A stretch of DNA of 64,000 nucleotides from Acinetobacter defluvii (GCF_001704615.3 NZ_CP029397.2:1922001-1986000), one strand, 5' to 3'; shown: positions 38,440-49,206, counted from the stretch's first letter. The notes: a model not told the origin generated them from the letters alone. Program-made: numbers and translations.

Positions 38440-39018
38440 TTAAAGTGCTTGCCAAGTACTGACATAATCTTGTGTGTGTTGTTCCAAACGTGGAGCAATT
38501 GCTTTGGCTGCGCTCCCCACATAAATAATGCCAGAAATTAAATCTTGTGAATTTAAGCCTAATTTTTCTTTTAATAATGCCGACTCCACCACAGCACCAC
38601 TACGCCACATGCTCGCAAAACCTTGTGCTTGTAAAGAAAGTAATAAGTTTTGAATCGCTGCACCAGTACTTAAAACTTGTTCAAATTTCGGTACTTTTGG
38701 ATGCTCAACAAATTTTGTCACCGCTAAAATCAACAAGGGCGCACGAAATGGATGCTGTTTGACACGCGCTACTTGTGCAGGATCAATTTCACCTAAATCT
38801 TGTGCAGCTTGTGCCAGTAATTCACCAAATGCCAGACGCTGTTCACCTGCTACCACGATAAATCGCGTTGGCTTTAAACGATGATGATCAGGTGCTGTTA
38901 ATGCAGCTTGAAATGCCTGCTCTAATTGTTCCATACTCGGCGCGGGTTCAACTAAGTTACCAACCGACTGACGTTGATGAATATTCTGATGCACAATTTG
39001 AAGATTTGAATCTATCAT
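38440..39018 (-). CDS. Nitroreductase family protein (YdjA/RutE-like)
   Basis: 192-residue FMN-dependent nitroreductase-fold protein. Recognisable are the N-terminal RQSVGNLVEPAPSMEQLEQAFQAALTAPDHHRLKPTRFIVV (the R-Q/R-S phosphate site and the substrate-cap start), GAAIQNLLLSLQAQGFASMWRSG and the C-terminal IIYVGSAA. YdjA is the closest E. coli type; physiological substrate unknown. ATG 39018 preferred to a GTG ten codons upstream. Confidence 0.85.
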   Translation of the reverse strand: MIDSNLQIVHQNIHQRQSVGNLVEPAPSMEQLEQAFQAALTAPDHHRLKPTRFIVVAGEQRLAFGELLAQAAQDLGEIDPAQVARVKQHPFRAPLLILAVTKFVEHPKVPKFEQVLSTGAAIQNLLLSLQAQGFASMWRSGAVVESALLKEKLGLNSQDLISGIIYVGSAAKAIAPRLEQHTQDYVSTWQAL

Positions 39019-39223
39019 TGACCGTGTTCTATAAAAAACTTTTCCCACAAGATTAGCATAAACTTTTAAAAAAGCGTGTTATTTGCTGTATTTACCCAAT
39101 ACAAATTCTCTGATTTCACAGGATTACCATATAAAACAGCATTTTTAATACATATTTGGACATTTTTATCTGCATTCCTATGCTGCAATAATCTGATATT
39201 CATGTTTTATTTAGGGCGGACTT

Positions 39224-39604
39224 ATGAAAAAAACTCTCGTGATCGCATCTATGCTATCTAGTGCTTTTTTGTTTACGGCTTGTAGCTCAAATCCAACACA
39301 AACTCAGGCTATTCAAAAGCCCAACAATCAATATGAAGTCACGGGCTTAGGTAAAAGCCAAGTCATTTCTAAAAATAATGCCATTAGCGCTGCTAACAAT
39401 GCTTGTGGTAAAAAAGCGGCCCCTATCGTAGTCGATGAAAAAGTTGAATTTAATGGCGCTTTAAAAGGTGTATTTGATGAAGAAACAGGAAAAATGATTA
39501 CGGCTGCGGCAGGTGTATTAGGCTCAGTGATTGGTAAAGGAGGAATTGAAAAAGATACAGACTATCAAACTACACTCACCTTTACTTGTCAGCCGAGAGC
39601 TTAA
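39224..39604 (+). CDS. Small lipoprotein
   Basis: 126 residues. Lipoprotein signal MKKTLVIASMLSSAFLFTAC with Cys20 as the lipidation site. The mature chain (YEVTGLGKSQVISKNNAISAANNACGKKAAPIVVDEKVEFNG) contains the small YecR-like fold seen in many short Acinetobacter lipoproteins, then a Gly-rich hydrophobic segment (GKMITAAAGVLGSVIGKGG). Function unknown. A terminator follows. Confidence 0.75.
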   Translation: MKKTLVIASMLSSAFLFTACSSNPTQTQAIQKPNNQYEVTGLGKSQVISKNNAISAANNACGKKAAPIVVDEKVEFNGALKGVFDEETGKMITAAAGVLGSVIGKGGIEKDTDYQTTLTFTCQPRA

Positions 39605-39630
39605 TACAATAAAAATACTTAGGTGAATGG

Positions 39631-39663
39631 ATCCCATAAGTTGAATAGAACTTATGGGATTTT
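39631..39663 (+). terminator. Terminator after the small lipoprotein gene
   Basis: ATCCCATAAG and CTTATGGGAT form a perfect 10-bp stem with a 10-base loop followed by TTT, 27 bases after the stop. Confidence 0.75.
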
Positions 39664-40047
39664 ATAAGGTATTCAAAATATAGTGGGGGTTTTAAAAGCA
39701 TACTGATACTTTTTTCAACTGCCAAATTAAAATAGTTTGATCTACTTAAAATACAGTAAATTTAAATATATTTATCTCCATTTTTTATTGAGCAATTTAA
39801 CACAGCGATAAATAAAAAATTAAGATATAAACCATATAAATCGACACACAATTATCAGTTTAATGTATGACTTGAATATGCTTAAGTAATCAAATGAAAG
39901 TTAAGCCAGATAAATTCAGTAAAACACGTGTATATTCTGTATAAATTTTAAAACTTAAAGCTTTAAACGTTGCATGTTTACATGACTTTTCTTAGACTGA
40001 TACGCATATTTATTTTGACTTATACAACAAATTCTTGGAAGACAAAT
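39664..40047. other. A/T-rich intergenic region
   Basis: About 380 bases of very A/T-rich DNA before a TPR lipoprotein gene. A frame with several upstream ATG codons (from 39970) joins that gene but encodes no credible leader, so this region probably holds only its promoter. Nothing else seen. Confidence 0.4.
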
Positions 40048-40977
40048 ATGACGATTAAGCCCTTAGCAGTCGCTATTTTCTCAGCTTCATTACTAGCTGC
40101 GTGTTCTACAACCTCAATCAATAAAGCTCCCGAAAAAGCTGTCAACAATGAACCAATCGTCTACACTGAACCAGAAATATCACCACCATTTTATGCACTA
40201 AATCCATTTAACTATGACCAACCTCCTGTTTTTGAATTAGAATTACAAAAAGCAGCAGCAGCACCTGTACAAAAAATGGAAGTGCCTGATCCAAATAATC
40301 CTACTGCAAAAATCATTTTAGATACCAATAAACTAATTGTACCAACAGTCAACAATACCCAGCGTGCAATGAAATATGCTGTAATTGCTGGACAAGATGA
40401 AATTGATATCACCAATATCGATGATTTTTTACAAATGGTTGAAGGTAAAGCACGTCACTATCCGCCACAGTTTACCGATCGCCAAGAACGTCGTGGTTTT
40501 GAAAGTAAATTGAAAGAGGTTTCTGCTCAATTAGATACACTTGCAGCAAATCCAAATGCATCATTTGATATCTTGATCCGTGCATTTAAAGCCAGCATCA
40601 TGGGGCGTAATTTAGATTTAGGTTCAAGTTACACCACAAAATCATTGGATTACGCACAACGTATTTTAAAAATTAACAAAGATGACCAAGAAGCAAACTT
40701 ATGGTTTGGTTTCTCTTTGTCTGAAGGTGGCGGTCAAAAAGAAGCAATGCCTTATTTAAATAATGCAATGAAATCTGGCGTACAAGAAGCATATTTATCT
40801 TCTGTAAATAATTACTTATGGATGGATCAGAAAAAAAATGCGCTTCAAACTTTGAAAAACTACAAAGTGAAATATCCAGATGAAACAGAAGTTGTTGACC
40901 GCTTAGTTCAAGAAGTTGAAAAAGAAGGTCGCTACAATGTTTGGCAAATATTGAAAAACCCTGCTCAATCTAAATAA
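40048..40977 (+). CDS. TPR-containing lipoprotein
   Basis: 309 residues. Signal MTIKPLAVAIFSASLLAAC with Cys19 in a lipobox. A conserved middle (AMKYAVIAGQDEIDITNIDDFLQMVEGKARHYPPQFTDRQERRGFESKLKEV) is followed by TPR-like repeats (YAQRILKINKDDQEANLWFGFSLSEGGGQKEAMPYLNNAMKSG). It is a membrane-anchored scaffold or assembly protein of unknown role. GGAAG stands 7 bases ahead of ATG 40048; the longer open frame from 39970 would bury the signal peptide and is rejected. Confidence 0.78.
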   Translation: MTIKPLAVAIFSASLLAACSTTSINKAPEKAVNNEPIVYTEPEISPPFYALNPFNYDQPPVFELELQKAAAAPVQKMEVPDPNNPTAKIILDTNKLIVPTVNNTQRAMKYAVIAGQDEIDITNIDDFLQMVEGKARHYPPQFTDRQERRGFESKLKEVSAQLDTLAANPNASFDILIRAFKASIMGRNLDLGSSYTTKSLDYAQRILKINKDDQEANLWFGFSLSEGGGQKEAMPYLNNAMKSGVQEAYLSSVNNYLWMDQKKNALQTLKNYKVKYPDETEVVDRLVQEVEKEGRYNVWQILKNPAQSK

Positions 40978-41004
40978 TTGGGCAACTTTTCTAGATTGAA
41001 AGAT

Positions 41005-41039
41005 AAAAAATAGGTTGAGTTTTATCAACCTATTTTTTT
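41005..41039 (+). terminator. Terminator between the TPR lipoprotein and lipase genes
   Basis: AAATAGGTTGA and TCAACCTATTT form a perfect stem with a T-rich loop and a seven-T tail. Confidence 0.8.
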
Positions 41040-41107
41040 GTGAAAAAAATTGAATTTTTCATACAATATCGTATGATTTTTCTAAAATTAATTTATAGAG
41101 GATGCTC

Positions 41108-43114
41108 ATGCAGCACAGTAAAAAAAATATACTGCTTATCCTTGCTGCAATGACACCTTTGCTCCTCAATGGTTGTCAAGTTGTCAGTGTAAAGAATCAG
41201 AAAGTCAATGTGACTATCGCCAATGAACGGGATAGCATTCTGACACGTAATAAAATCAGCGAGGCAAGTTTAAATGTCTTGTCAATGACAGGCAGTGAAG
41301 CTAAAAAGTGTACTGAACAACCTGATCAATGCATTCAAGACTTAGAAAAAATTCCACAGATACAAGATGAACAATTATTATCTACAGCAAGTGAAGTTTA
41401 TCTTGCAAAAGCGATTGCACTCAGTAATTCATCTAGCTGCAAAGTTAGTATCATTTCTAAACACCAATCAGAAGAAAAGCAAAAACTGAATCAAGCGGCG
41501 TATGATGATTGCTTAGACCAACAGTTAGTCATGCTAGACAAAAGCATTCGTTATAGTTACGCCTACTTGTTTAAAACAGAACGCCAACCCCAAGATCGAA
41601 TTTTTGATAATAGACAGGTTCAGATTCGAGATTTTTACAATCAAGCCTTAGCTAAAATGATCACTAGCTATGCTTTACGTTACAAAGGCAATAAAACCGT
41701 TCCCAAAGATATTAAAATTGGAAAAAGTATTTATAGCATTGACTACAGTCACTATCCGCAATTAAATACACAAGAAGTTGAAACTTTACTGTCGAGTTAT
41801 AACCTTAACTTTTCGGGTTTACGCTCTCTTAACCGCAGAGACGGTTTCGGTGCAGAATTCGTTGCCATTTTGACTGCGCCTAAAAAAGCAGAGGAAGACA
41901 AATATATTGTTGATCCTCTCCATCATCATTATCAAGGTGGAGTCAACCCGAATATCCATGACCCACGTTACTTGGCAGTCAGTATTACCGCACAACCCCG
42001 AACAGGCGAAAGTGTGGATGAAATTCTGCATAATCCAAATTTTAGCTTAAAAATTTATGATCCTTATTCGATAGAAAAGATCCAAGTAGCAAAAAAACAA
42101 TATCCGCTTGCTGCAAATTTCTCTGCACCTTATGGTTTATGGTTGGCTGAAAATAATTTAGGCGCTTCAGCGTATCTCACTTTGATTGATCGAGATGAGC
42201 ACCTAACCATGCCACATTTATATATGTTAGAGCCGTTCAACCCTAACAAAAAGGTGATTGTTCTAGTACATGGGTTAGCCAGCAGCCCTGAAGCCTGGAT
42301 TCGTTTAACCAACGATATTATGGGTGACCATGTACTGCGTGAACATTATCAAGTTTGGCAAGTGTTCTACTCAACCAATATGCCTATTTTAGAAAGTCGT
42401 TATCAAATTAATGCCATTATCAATCAAACTTTCAATTATATTGGACAAGACACGCCTGCTGCTAAAGATGCAGTTTTAGTGGGTCACAGTATGGGTGGTA
42501 TTATTTCTCGCTTATTGGTGAGTGATATTAATTTAACTCAGCCTGCATTTAAACTACTAAAAAACCGCCAATTAAACCGCTTTAAAGATGATCCTATTCT
42601 TAGCGCACGTTTAAATATGCAACCAATCCCCAACTTTGATCGTGCGATTTTCCTTTCCTCGCCACATCGCGGTACTGAGTTTGCTGATCGTTGGTTTACT
42701 TTAGCTGCACGTAAAATTATTAAACTTCCTGGTGCTTTCTTAGGTGCTTTGGCTGATACCATTCAAGAGCAAGACTTAAATGTACAAAACTTTGTGAAAG
42801 ATGTAGGTAATGGTCTGATTCAAAATGGTCCGAGTGACCTCAGTAATAACTCAAAATTCACTCAACTTACTGAAAATGTCATGCCTAAAAAAGGAATGGT
42901 TTATCATTCTATCATCGGCAATAGCACCAACAGCCAAGACCCTGATGTAATGTCAGATGGAATTGTACCTTATAAAAGTGCGCATTTAGATGGTGCTGCT
43001 TCTGAGATTATTATCAAAGGGGGACATTCTATTCAAGAAACGCCACAAGCTGTGCTTGAGCTAAGACGAATTTTAAGATTACATTTAGTGCATTTAGGTT
43101 TATACAAACCTTAA
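41108..43114 (+). CDS. Large lipase-like alpha/beta-hydrolase lipoprotein
   Basis: 668 residues. The signal with Cys23 (MTPLLLNGC) predicts membrane anchoring. The N-terminal 370 residues are a poorly conserved domain. The hydrolase domain follows with the oxyanion stretch KVIVLVHGLASSPEAWIRL and nucleophile elbow VGHSMGG (Ser461), then FLSSPHRGTEFADRW and a C-terminal catalytic His in KGGHSIQETPQA. The substrate is unknown; esterase or lipase action at the cell surface is likely. ATG 41108 has GAGG at 6 bases; the ATG at 41102 overlaps it. Confidence 0.82.
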   Translation: MQHSKKNILLILAAMTPLLLNGCQVVSVKNQKVNVTIANERDSILTRNKISEASLNVLSMTGSEAKKCTEQPDQCIQDLEKIPQIQDEQLLSTASEVYLAKAIALSNSSSCKVSIISKHQSEEKQKLNQAAYDDCLDQQLVMLDKSIRYSYAYLFKTERQPQDRIFDNRQVQIRDFYNQALAKMITSYALRYKGNKTVPKDIKIGKSIYSIDYSHYPQLNTQEVETLLSSYNLNFSGLRSLNRRDGFGAEFVAILTAPKKAEEDKYIVDPLHHHYQGGVNPNIHDPRYLAVSITAQPRTGESVDEILHNPNFSLKIYDPYSIEKIQVAKKQYPLAANFSAPYGLWLAENNLGASAYLTLIDRDEHLTMPHLYMLEPFNPNKKVIVLVHGLASSPEAWIRLTNDIMGDHVLREHYQVWQVFYSTNMPILESRYQINAIINQTFNYIGQDTPAAKDAVLVGHSMGGIISRLLVSDINLTQPAFKLLKNRQLNRFKDDPILSARLNMQPIPNFDRAIFLSSPHRGTEFADRWFTLAARKIIKLPGAFLGALADTIQEQDLNVQNFVKDVGNGLIQNGPSDLSNNSKFTQLTENVMPKKGMVYHSIIGNSTNSQDPDVMSDGIVPYKSAHLDGAASEIIIKGGHSIQETPQAVLELRRILRLHLVHLGLYKP

Positions 43115-43128
43115 TTCAGCTAAAAATA

Positions 43129-43157
43129 AAAAGCCTGAGCCAAAGCGCAGGCTTTTT
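43129..43157. terminator. Shared terminator between convergent genes
   Basis: AAAAGCCTG and CAGGCTTTT form a stem with A and T runs on either side, so it can serve both the lipase gene (plus) and the MFS gene (minus, ends 43183). Confidence 0.82.
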
Positions 43158-43182
43158 AGCAACGGAAATAAGATAATCTTTG

Positions 43183-44577
43183 TTAGATAGATTTAAAGTT
43201 CAGTTGTTTTGCAGTTTTATCTGGATTTAGAAATAAAATCGCTAAAATAGCCACAACAACCAAATACACACCAATATAAGTAAAACTTTGATTCATTCCA
43301 TAAATTAAGTTTGCAGCCATCTGTTCTGACAACATTTCCCCCTTATGCGGTTGTACATACCCTGCCCGATCCATCAAATGCCCGACCATTAAAGGTGATA
43401 CAATTCCACCAATAGATGACAAGGACACCAATGTTGCCATCACTGCTGCACGTTGTTGTGAGCACACACTATAACCTACTGTCATGGTTGCTAATGGAAA
43501 AGTCATAGCTGCGCCAGCAGCAATCGTGATCAATAAAATTGCCAGATTTGCTTGAGTGTGGGGTAATAACAAAAATGAAATACCAGAGATTAAAATAATT
43601 ACACCAAAGTTGATGCCAAGTGCAACATGAACAGTATGATCTCTTTTCATAAGTAGCCGTGAAATATAACCTGCAAACATCAACGCAAAAGCTCCCAAAA
43701 TCCATGGCAATGTGGAGAGTGTACCAACCATTTGCGGAGTTAACTGTGCCACAGTCGCAATATATTTAGGTGACCACGTGGTGAGAAAACCTAATGGCCA
43801 AAAGCAACCGATCCCTGTTAATACCGCCACAATAAACATTTTCGAACTAAAAATCTTAAAATATGAAACAGGTTGCAGTTGATCTACAACTGCTGCAATA
43901 CTGTGTGTATCAACATTTAAAACCTCATCGCTTTGTACTGTTTTTTGCTCAGATGTATCACCGATGTGGCTATATGGACCTTCTTTACAAACAAAAAACC
44001 AAATCACTGTCCAAATCAGACCAACGATGCCTAAAAACCCAAAAGCCCAGCGCCAGCCTAATTGTGGGTGTGCGATGATATACGCCAAGACTGGCGCAGC
44101 AATAATCGGACCAATTGTAGTACCTGCCGCCACCATACTACTTGGAAAACCACGTGAAGTGGGCTCAAACCACCCTTGTACATGTTGCAAACTAATCGAA
44201 GATGCAGGTCCTTCAGCAGCACCTAAAATCACTCGGGTAATCAATAGCGCCATTGCACCACCACCGAACAGCATTGGAAATTGTAATATTGCCCAGCTCA
44301 CGCCCATCACTAAAATGATCCATTTGGTTTGAATTTTTCCTGCGACAAAACCAACCACAACCCCTGAAATTGCAAATAAAAAGAAAAATGAACTACCAAT
44401 AAAACCAAACTCCGTACTGGTCATTGCAAGCTCTGCCATTGCTGATTCAGCAACAAGTCCCAAAACTGCTTTATCAGCAAAATTGATCATTTGAAAAATC
44501 ATCAGTAAAGCAGTGACTAGCCATGCTTTTTTTAGCAATTTTGCTGATGTTAAATCGTGCACAGAATGATCCTTCAT
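43183..44577 (-). CDS. MFS transporter, anion:cation symporter type
   Basis: 464 residues, twelve predicted helices. FQMINFADKAVLGLVAESAMAELAMTSTEFGFIGSSFFFLFAISGVVVGFVAGKI and ILGAAEGPASSISLQHVQGWFEPTSRGFPSSMVAAGTTIGP are characteristic of the ACS/phthalate-permease family of organic-anion importers. Downstream of an OprD-type porin gene on the same strand (24-base gap), it would form a paired outer- and inner-membrane uptake route. The substrate is unknown; proximity to cat genes suggests an aromatic or related acid. GGAGG precedes the ATG. Confidence 0.82.
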   Translation of the reverse strand: MKDHSVHDLTSAKLLKKAWLVTALLMIFQMINFADKAVLGLVAESAMAELAMTSTEFGFIGSSFFFLFAISGVVVGFVAGKIQTKWIILVMGVSWAILQFPMLFGGGAMALLITRVILGAAEGPASSISLQHVQGWFEPTSRGFPSSMVAAGTTIGPIIAAPVLAYIIAHPQLGWRWAFGFLGIVGLIWTVIWFFVCKEGPYSHIGDTSEQKTVQSDEVLNVDTHSIAAVVDQLQPVSYFKIFSSKMFIVAVLTGIGCFWPLGFLTTWSPKYIATVAQLTPQMVGTLSTLPWILGAFALMFAGYISRLLMKRDHTVHVALGINFGVIILISGISFLLLPHTQANLAILLITIAAGAAMTFPLATMTVGYSVCSQQRAAVMATLVSLSSIGGIVSPLMVGHLMDRAGYVQPHKGEMLSEQMAANLIYGMNQSFTYIGVYLVVVAILAILFLNPDKTAKQLNFKSI

Positions 44578-44601
44578 TTTTATACCTCCATGTGTAAGAC
44601 T

Positions 44602-45867
44602 TTAAAATTTAAAGGTATATGTAGTTGCAATACGATCTTCAACAAAATCTGTGCCTGGTGTATTTCCTGCCCCATATTTAATATCTGCACGAATATGTCG
44701 CCACTCAAAGCCTAAACCTTTAAAGGTGCCTTCAGGTATGGTGTAATTGACAATGACATTTTTCTCAGTTTCTTGGTTATCTTTTAACCCTGGACGATAA
44801 ATTTCACTCCCGTTCAAATAACGTAAAGTAAGTTTTAGACCTGGTATGCCTGCTTCTTTAAAGTCATAGCTATATAAAACATGCCAAGTAAACTCTTTGG
44901 CTCGATAAAAACCTAACGATGACCAACTTTGTAAAAATGGCTGTGGAACATACCCCCCTAATACAGGGATCGCATGTTCACCCATATGCTTTTGCACACC
45001 AGCGGTTAAAGTATTTGCACCATTTTGAATGGTTGTTTGTAAGCCAACTGACTGTGTATCAATATCACCCAAATAAGCATCGCCATCTTCAGTATAATTA
45101 AAATAGCGTGCATCGACTTTGACTTTGCTTTTACCGACTTGTTCGGTATAAACCGCATTTAAATAATGTTGTTGATAAATATCTTCGAGTTGTCCAAACC
45201 AGTATGCACCTGATAATTTTGTATTAAAGTTATAATCCAACCCGACAAAATTTAAACCATCGCTTTTTTTGTTTGGATCGTTTGAGCCTGCTAAAGTTAA
45301 TTTTTCAAACTCATCATCATCACGTGCATTGATATGGGTAAAACGACCTGCTGAGATTTTTAAATTTTCAATCTCTTTGCTTTCTAACATTGCACCTGCA
45401 AAAGTAGTAACCAACTGCCGTGAATCATCAATCGCCAATACAGGTGTTTTGGGAAATAACTCACCTACTTTGAGTTCAGTATCTTGATATTTCAGTTTTA
45501 AAGTTGCACCCAGTTTAAAAAAATCACGCTCTTGTTTAGCTGCCGAGGAATCATAATGAAATACTGTATCCAATCGTTCTTCGTTATGATCACTTAAACG
45601 CAGCGCATATTGAAAACCAAGGTCTAAACCAACTTGCACTGGCGTATCGGTATAGCCTGACTCAAAACGACCAGTGAATCCTTGTGACCAACTTCCAAGA
45701 TCTTTGTTTGTCCCCTCTAAATCTCGTTCCACATAAAAATTTCGTAAATATACTGACTTCTGACTGTCTTGCCAAAAATCTGCATAAGCGGTATTTATAC
45801 TTAAAAAAGCTAAAAATGCTAGATTTACACCATGTTGTGCTTGGTATAAGCGATTGAATTTGAACAT
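44602..45867 (-). CDS. OprD-family outer-membrane porin
   Basis: 421-residue OprD-type substrate-specific porin. Signal peptide ends at TAYA; the mature start DFWQDSQKSVYLRNFYVERDLEG and the strand patterns EWTWH-like (KEFTWHVLYSYDF), LKLTLRYLNGSEI and the terminal TTYTFKF (final Phe for BAM recognition) fit the family. Residue count agrees with 18-strand OprD barrels. ATG 45867 is preferred, with AAAGGA at 8 bases. It is the first gene of the porin-MFS pair. Confidence 0.85.
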   Translation of the reverse strand: MFKFNRLYQAQHGVNLAFLAFLSINTAYADFWQDSQKSVYLRNFYVERDLEGTNKDLGSWSQGFTGRFESGYTDTPVQVGLDLGFQYALRLSDHNEERLDTVFHYDSSAAKQERDFFKLGATLKLKYQDTELKVGELFPKTPVLAIDDSRQLVTTFAGAMLESKEIENLKISAGRFTHINARDDDEFEKLTLAGSNDPNKKSDGLNFVGLDYNFNTKLSGAYWFGQLEDIYQQHYLNAVYTEQVGKSKVKVDARYFNYTEDGDAYLGDIDTQSVGLQTTIQNGANTLTAGVQKHMGEHAIPVLGGYVPQPFLQSWSSLGFYRAKEFTWHVLYSYDFKEAGIPGLKLTLRYLNGSEIYRPGLKDNQETEKNVIVNYTIPEGTFKGLGFEWRHIRADIKYGAGNTPGTDFVEDRIATTYTFKF

Positions 45868-46146
45868 TATGGAAATCCTTTCCAAATATTTTAAAATTGT
45901 TGTACTCAGTCTTTAGATGCAGTCATCACGACCGTGTAGAGATAAAGACCACTCCGTTATATTTTATAAATCCCTTTATTTTTAAAAGATTTATAAGCAT
46001 ATAAAGATTTATCTCTCACTGTATTATTTTAATTATTAATGTAATTTTCCATATAAATTTAAGTATATATTTATACTTTTTGGCTATATTATTTTAATAT
46101 TCTAAAAATGTTTATATATTTCAAGGTCATTTGATTCATTTGAAAA
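45868..46146. other. Intergenic region upstream of the porin gene
   Basis: Very A/T-rich spacer that must carry the porin promoter. No gene-like frame or clear operator seen. Confidence 0.4.
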
Positions 46147-46180
46147 TAAAATAGCGAGCTATTTCTGACTCGCTATTTTT
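46147..46180 (-). terminator. Terminator of the SnoaL-like gene
   Basis: AAAATAGCGAG and CTCGCTATTTT form an 11-bp stem; the minus strand continues with T residues. It lies 19 bases beyond the stop of the SnoaL-like gene. Confidence 0.75.
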
Positions 46181-46198
46181 CTAAATCGCAATAGAGAT

Positions 46199-46591
46199 TT
46201 AAGCTAAGAAAGTTTCTTGTAGATAACGCCAGTACATTTTCCCATTCTGCTCCACCAACAAAACTGAAGCACGACGACTGGTTACACCTGCATCTTTGTG
46301 ATGGGTTTCAGTATAATTCATCAAAATTGCATCATCTTTTTGCATTACAATTTCTGCATCAGAAATGACAATTTTTAAATCAGCAATATTGCCTTGGTTA
46401 TTTTTAAACAACTGCACAACCTGTTCATATTGAATACGTTTACCTGCTGCACCCACCATCTCAAAGTCTTGTGTGAAATATTCTACCAGTTCGGCAAGTT
46501 GTGCATCCGTACCTTTTGCATTAAATACCGCTTGAATCAATTCATGTAAAGTGTAAGTACTTTGAATTGCTGCTTCTTTATTTAGAGCCAT
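46199..46591 (-). CDS. SnoaL/DUF4440-like small protein
   Basis: 130 residues with an NTF2-like fold: N-terminal helices (AIQSTYTLHELIQAVFNAKGTDAQLAELVEYFTQDFEMVGAAG) and the sheet IVISDAEIVMQKDDAILMNYTETHHKDAG ... SRRASVLLVEQNGKMYWRYLQETF. No catalytic residue can be assigned. It lies upstream of the porin gene on the same strand but is cut off by its own terminator, so it is probably a single-gene unit. Confidence 0.7.
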   Translation of the reverse strand: MALNKEAAIQSTYTLHELIQAVFNAKGTDAQLAELVEYFTQDFEMVGAAGKRIQYEQVVQLFKNNQGNIADLKIVISDAEIVMQKDDAILMNYTETHHKDAGVTSRRASVLLVEQNGKMYWRYLQETFLA

Positions 46592-46755
46592 AATTTATCC
46601 TTATTCAGCGCCAATGATTTACCAATAATACAAATTTAAATGTAATTTTCAATTTAAAAATAAATTTTATCAGTAAAATATTGTTCTATTCCTGCATCGT
46701 GACACACAAAATTCCTTATAAGTCGATCTATTTCAAACTAAAAATAGAATAACCT

Positions 46756-47676
<921 letters not shown>

Positions 47677-47692
47677 TTAAACCTCCATTTAT

Positions 47693-47707
47693 ATACCTTT
47701 TAAGTAT
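47693..47707. promoter_or_regulatory. CatM/BenM operator dyad
   Basis: ATAC-N7-GTAT (ATAC at 47693, GTAT ending 47707) is the exact consensus of the high-affinity CatM/BenM site in ADP1. It lies 20 bases upstream of catM and 84 bases upstream of catB, so it can both activate catB and repress catM. Confidence 0.8.
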
Positions 47708-47791
47708 TTAAAAATACCAATTTGGCTCTAGTTTAAGATATTACATTAATTTAGGGTATATAAATAGCTAAACACTTAAGAAATATTTGCA

Positions 47792-48901
47792 ATGTATAAG
47801 TCCATAGAAACATTGCTTGTTGAGATACCAACCATCCGTCCGCACAAGATGGCGGTTGCAACAATGCAAACACAAACCTTAGTACTGGTGAAAGTAAGCA
47901 CGGAAGACGGCTTGATCGGCTGGGGCGAAGCAACCACAATTGGTGGCTTAGGCTATGGCGAAGAAAGCCCTGAAAGTGTTAAAACCAATATTGAAACTTA
48001 TTTTGCGCCATTATTAAAAACACTCAATGGTTTGAATGTCGCACAAACCATGCAAACAATTAACCGCAATATCAACGGTAATCGTTTTGCAAAATGTGCG
48101 ATTCAAACGGCTCTACTTGATATTCAAGCACAACGCTTAGGTTTGTCTTTAAGTGAAGTACTTGGTGGGCGTTTGCGTGACAGCATTTCGGTGCTTTGGG
48201 TGCTTGCATCTGGCAATACGGAAAAAGACATTGCTGAAGCGCAAAAAATGATTGAAAGCAAACGCCACAATGTCTTCAAACTAAAAATTGGCTCTCGTCC
48301 TGTAGAACAAGATGTTGAACATGTTTTAGCGATTAAAAAAGCATTGGGCGATGACATTTCAATTCGTGTTGATGTCAATCGTGCTTGGTCTGAGTTAACT
48401 GCGATTAAAGGTATTCAAATGCTCCAAGACGGTGGCATTGATCTCATCGAACAACCTTGTGCCATTCACAATATTGATGCAATGGAACGACTGACGCGTA
48501 AATTTGATATTGCCATTATGGCTGATGAATCTTTAATGGGCCCACAAAGTGCATATGAACTGGCTAAACGTAATGCTTCTTCTGTTTTTGCAGTTAAAGT
48601 TGCACAGTCTGGCGGTTTAATCGAAGGCTGTGAAGTTGGGAAAATTGCCAATTTAGCAGGGATCGACCTTTATGGTGGCACCATGCTTGAAGGTCCTGTA
48701 GGAACAATTGCATCGGCACACGTATTTTCTACATTCAGTAACTTAGCTTATGGCACTGAACTTTTTGGTCCATTACTACTTACTGAACAAATTTTAAAAA
48801 CACCACTTCAATACGAAAACTTTGAGCTAAAAATTCCAACAGGACATGGCTTAGGGATTGAATTGGATGAAGACAAAATCGACAACCTACGTCGTCAATA
48901 A
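47792..48901 (+). CDS. catB: Muconate cycloisomerase CatB
   Basis: CatB lactonises cis,cis-muconate to muconolactone. 369 residues of the enolase superfamily: capping domain (GWGEATTIGGLGYGEESPESVKTNIETYFAPLL), catalytic KLKIG loop with the Lys pair, metal-ligand stretches VDVNRAW, IEQP and DES, and TMLEGPVGTIASAH. First gene of the cat operon, preceded by the CatM dyad. Confidence 0.96.
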   Translation: MYKSIETLLVEIPTIRPHKMAVATMQTQTLVLVKVSTEDGLIGWGEATTIGGLGYGEESPESVKTNIETYFAPLLKTLNGLNVAQTMQTINRNINGNRFAKCAIQTALLDIQAQRLGLSLSEVLGGRLRDSISVLWVLASGNTEKDIAEAQKMIESKRHNVFKLKIGSRPVEQDVEHVLAIKKALGDDISIRVDVNRAWSELTAIKGIQMLQDGGIDLIEQPCAIHNIDAMERLTRKFDIAIMADESLMGPQSAYELAKRNASSVFAVKVAQSGGLIEGCEVGKIANLAGIDLYGGTMLEGPVGTIASAHVFSTFSNLAYGTELFGPLLLTEQILKTPLQYENFELKIPTGHGLGIELDEDKIDNLRRQ

Positions 48902-48915
48902 TTGAAGGAGTCGTC

Positions 48916-49206
48916 ATGCTTTTCCAAGTAAAAATGGATGTTCATATCCCACTCGATATGCCAACTGAAAAAGCCAATGAAATTAAAGCCGTTGAAAAAG
49001 CATATTCTCAAGATTTGCAACGTCAAGGGAAATGGCGTCACATTTGGCGCATTACAGGTCAATATTCAAACATTAGTATTTTTGATGTTGAGAGTAATGA
49101 AGAATTGCACAATATCTTACAAGGCTTACCGCTCTACCCTTATATGGATATTCAGGTGACTGCCTTAAATCGTCATCCATCTTCAATTCGTGAAGATGAC
49201 ACCTGA
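48916..49206 (+). CDS. catC: Muconolactone isomerase CatC
   Basis: 96-residue decamer-forming enzyme that converts muconolactone to 3-oxoadipate enol-lactone. MLFQVKMDVHIPLDMPTEKANEIKAVEKAYSQDLQRQGKWRHIWRITGQYSNISIFDVESNEELHNILQGLPLYPYMDIQVTAL is a textbook CatC. GGAG lies ahead of ATG 48916. It follows catB by 14 bases. Confidence 0.96.
   Translation: MLFQVKMDVHIPLDMPTEKANEIKAVEKAYSQDLQRQGKWRHIWRITGQYSNISIFDVESNEELHNILQGLPLYPYMDIQVTALNRHPSSIREDDT

Noticed and set aside
39970..40047. Longer start for the TPR lipoprotein
   Set aside because: It would put 26 residues before a perfect lipoprotein signal; ATG 40048 has its own ribosome site.
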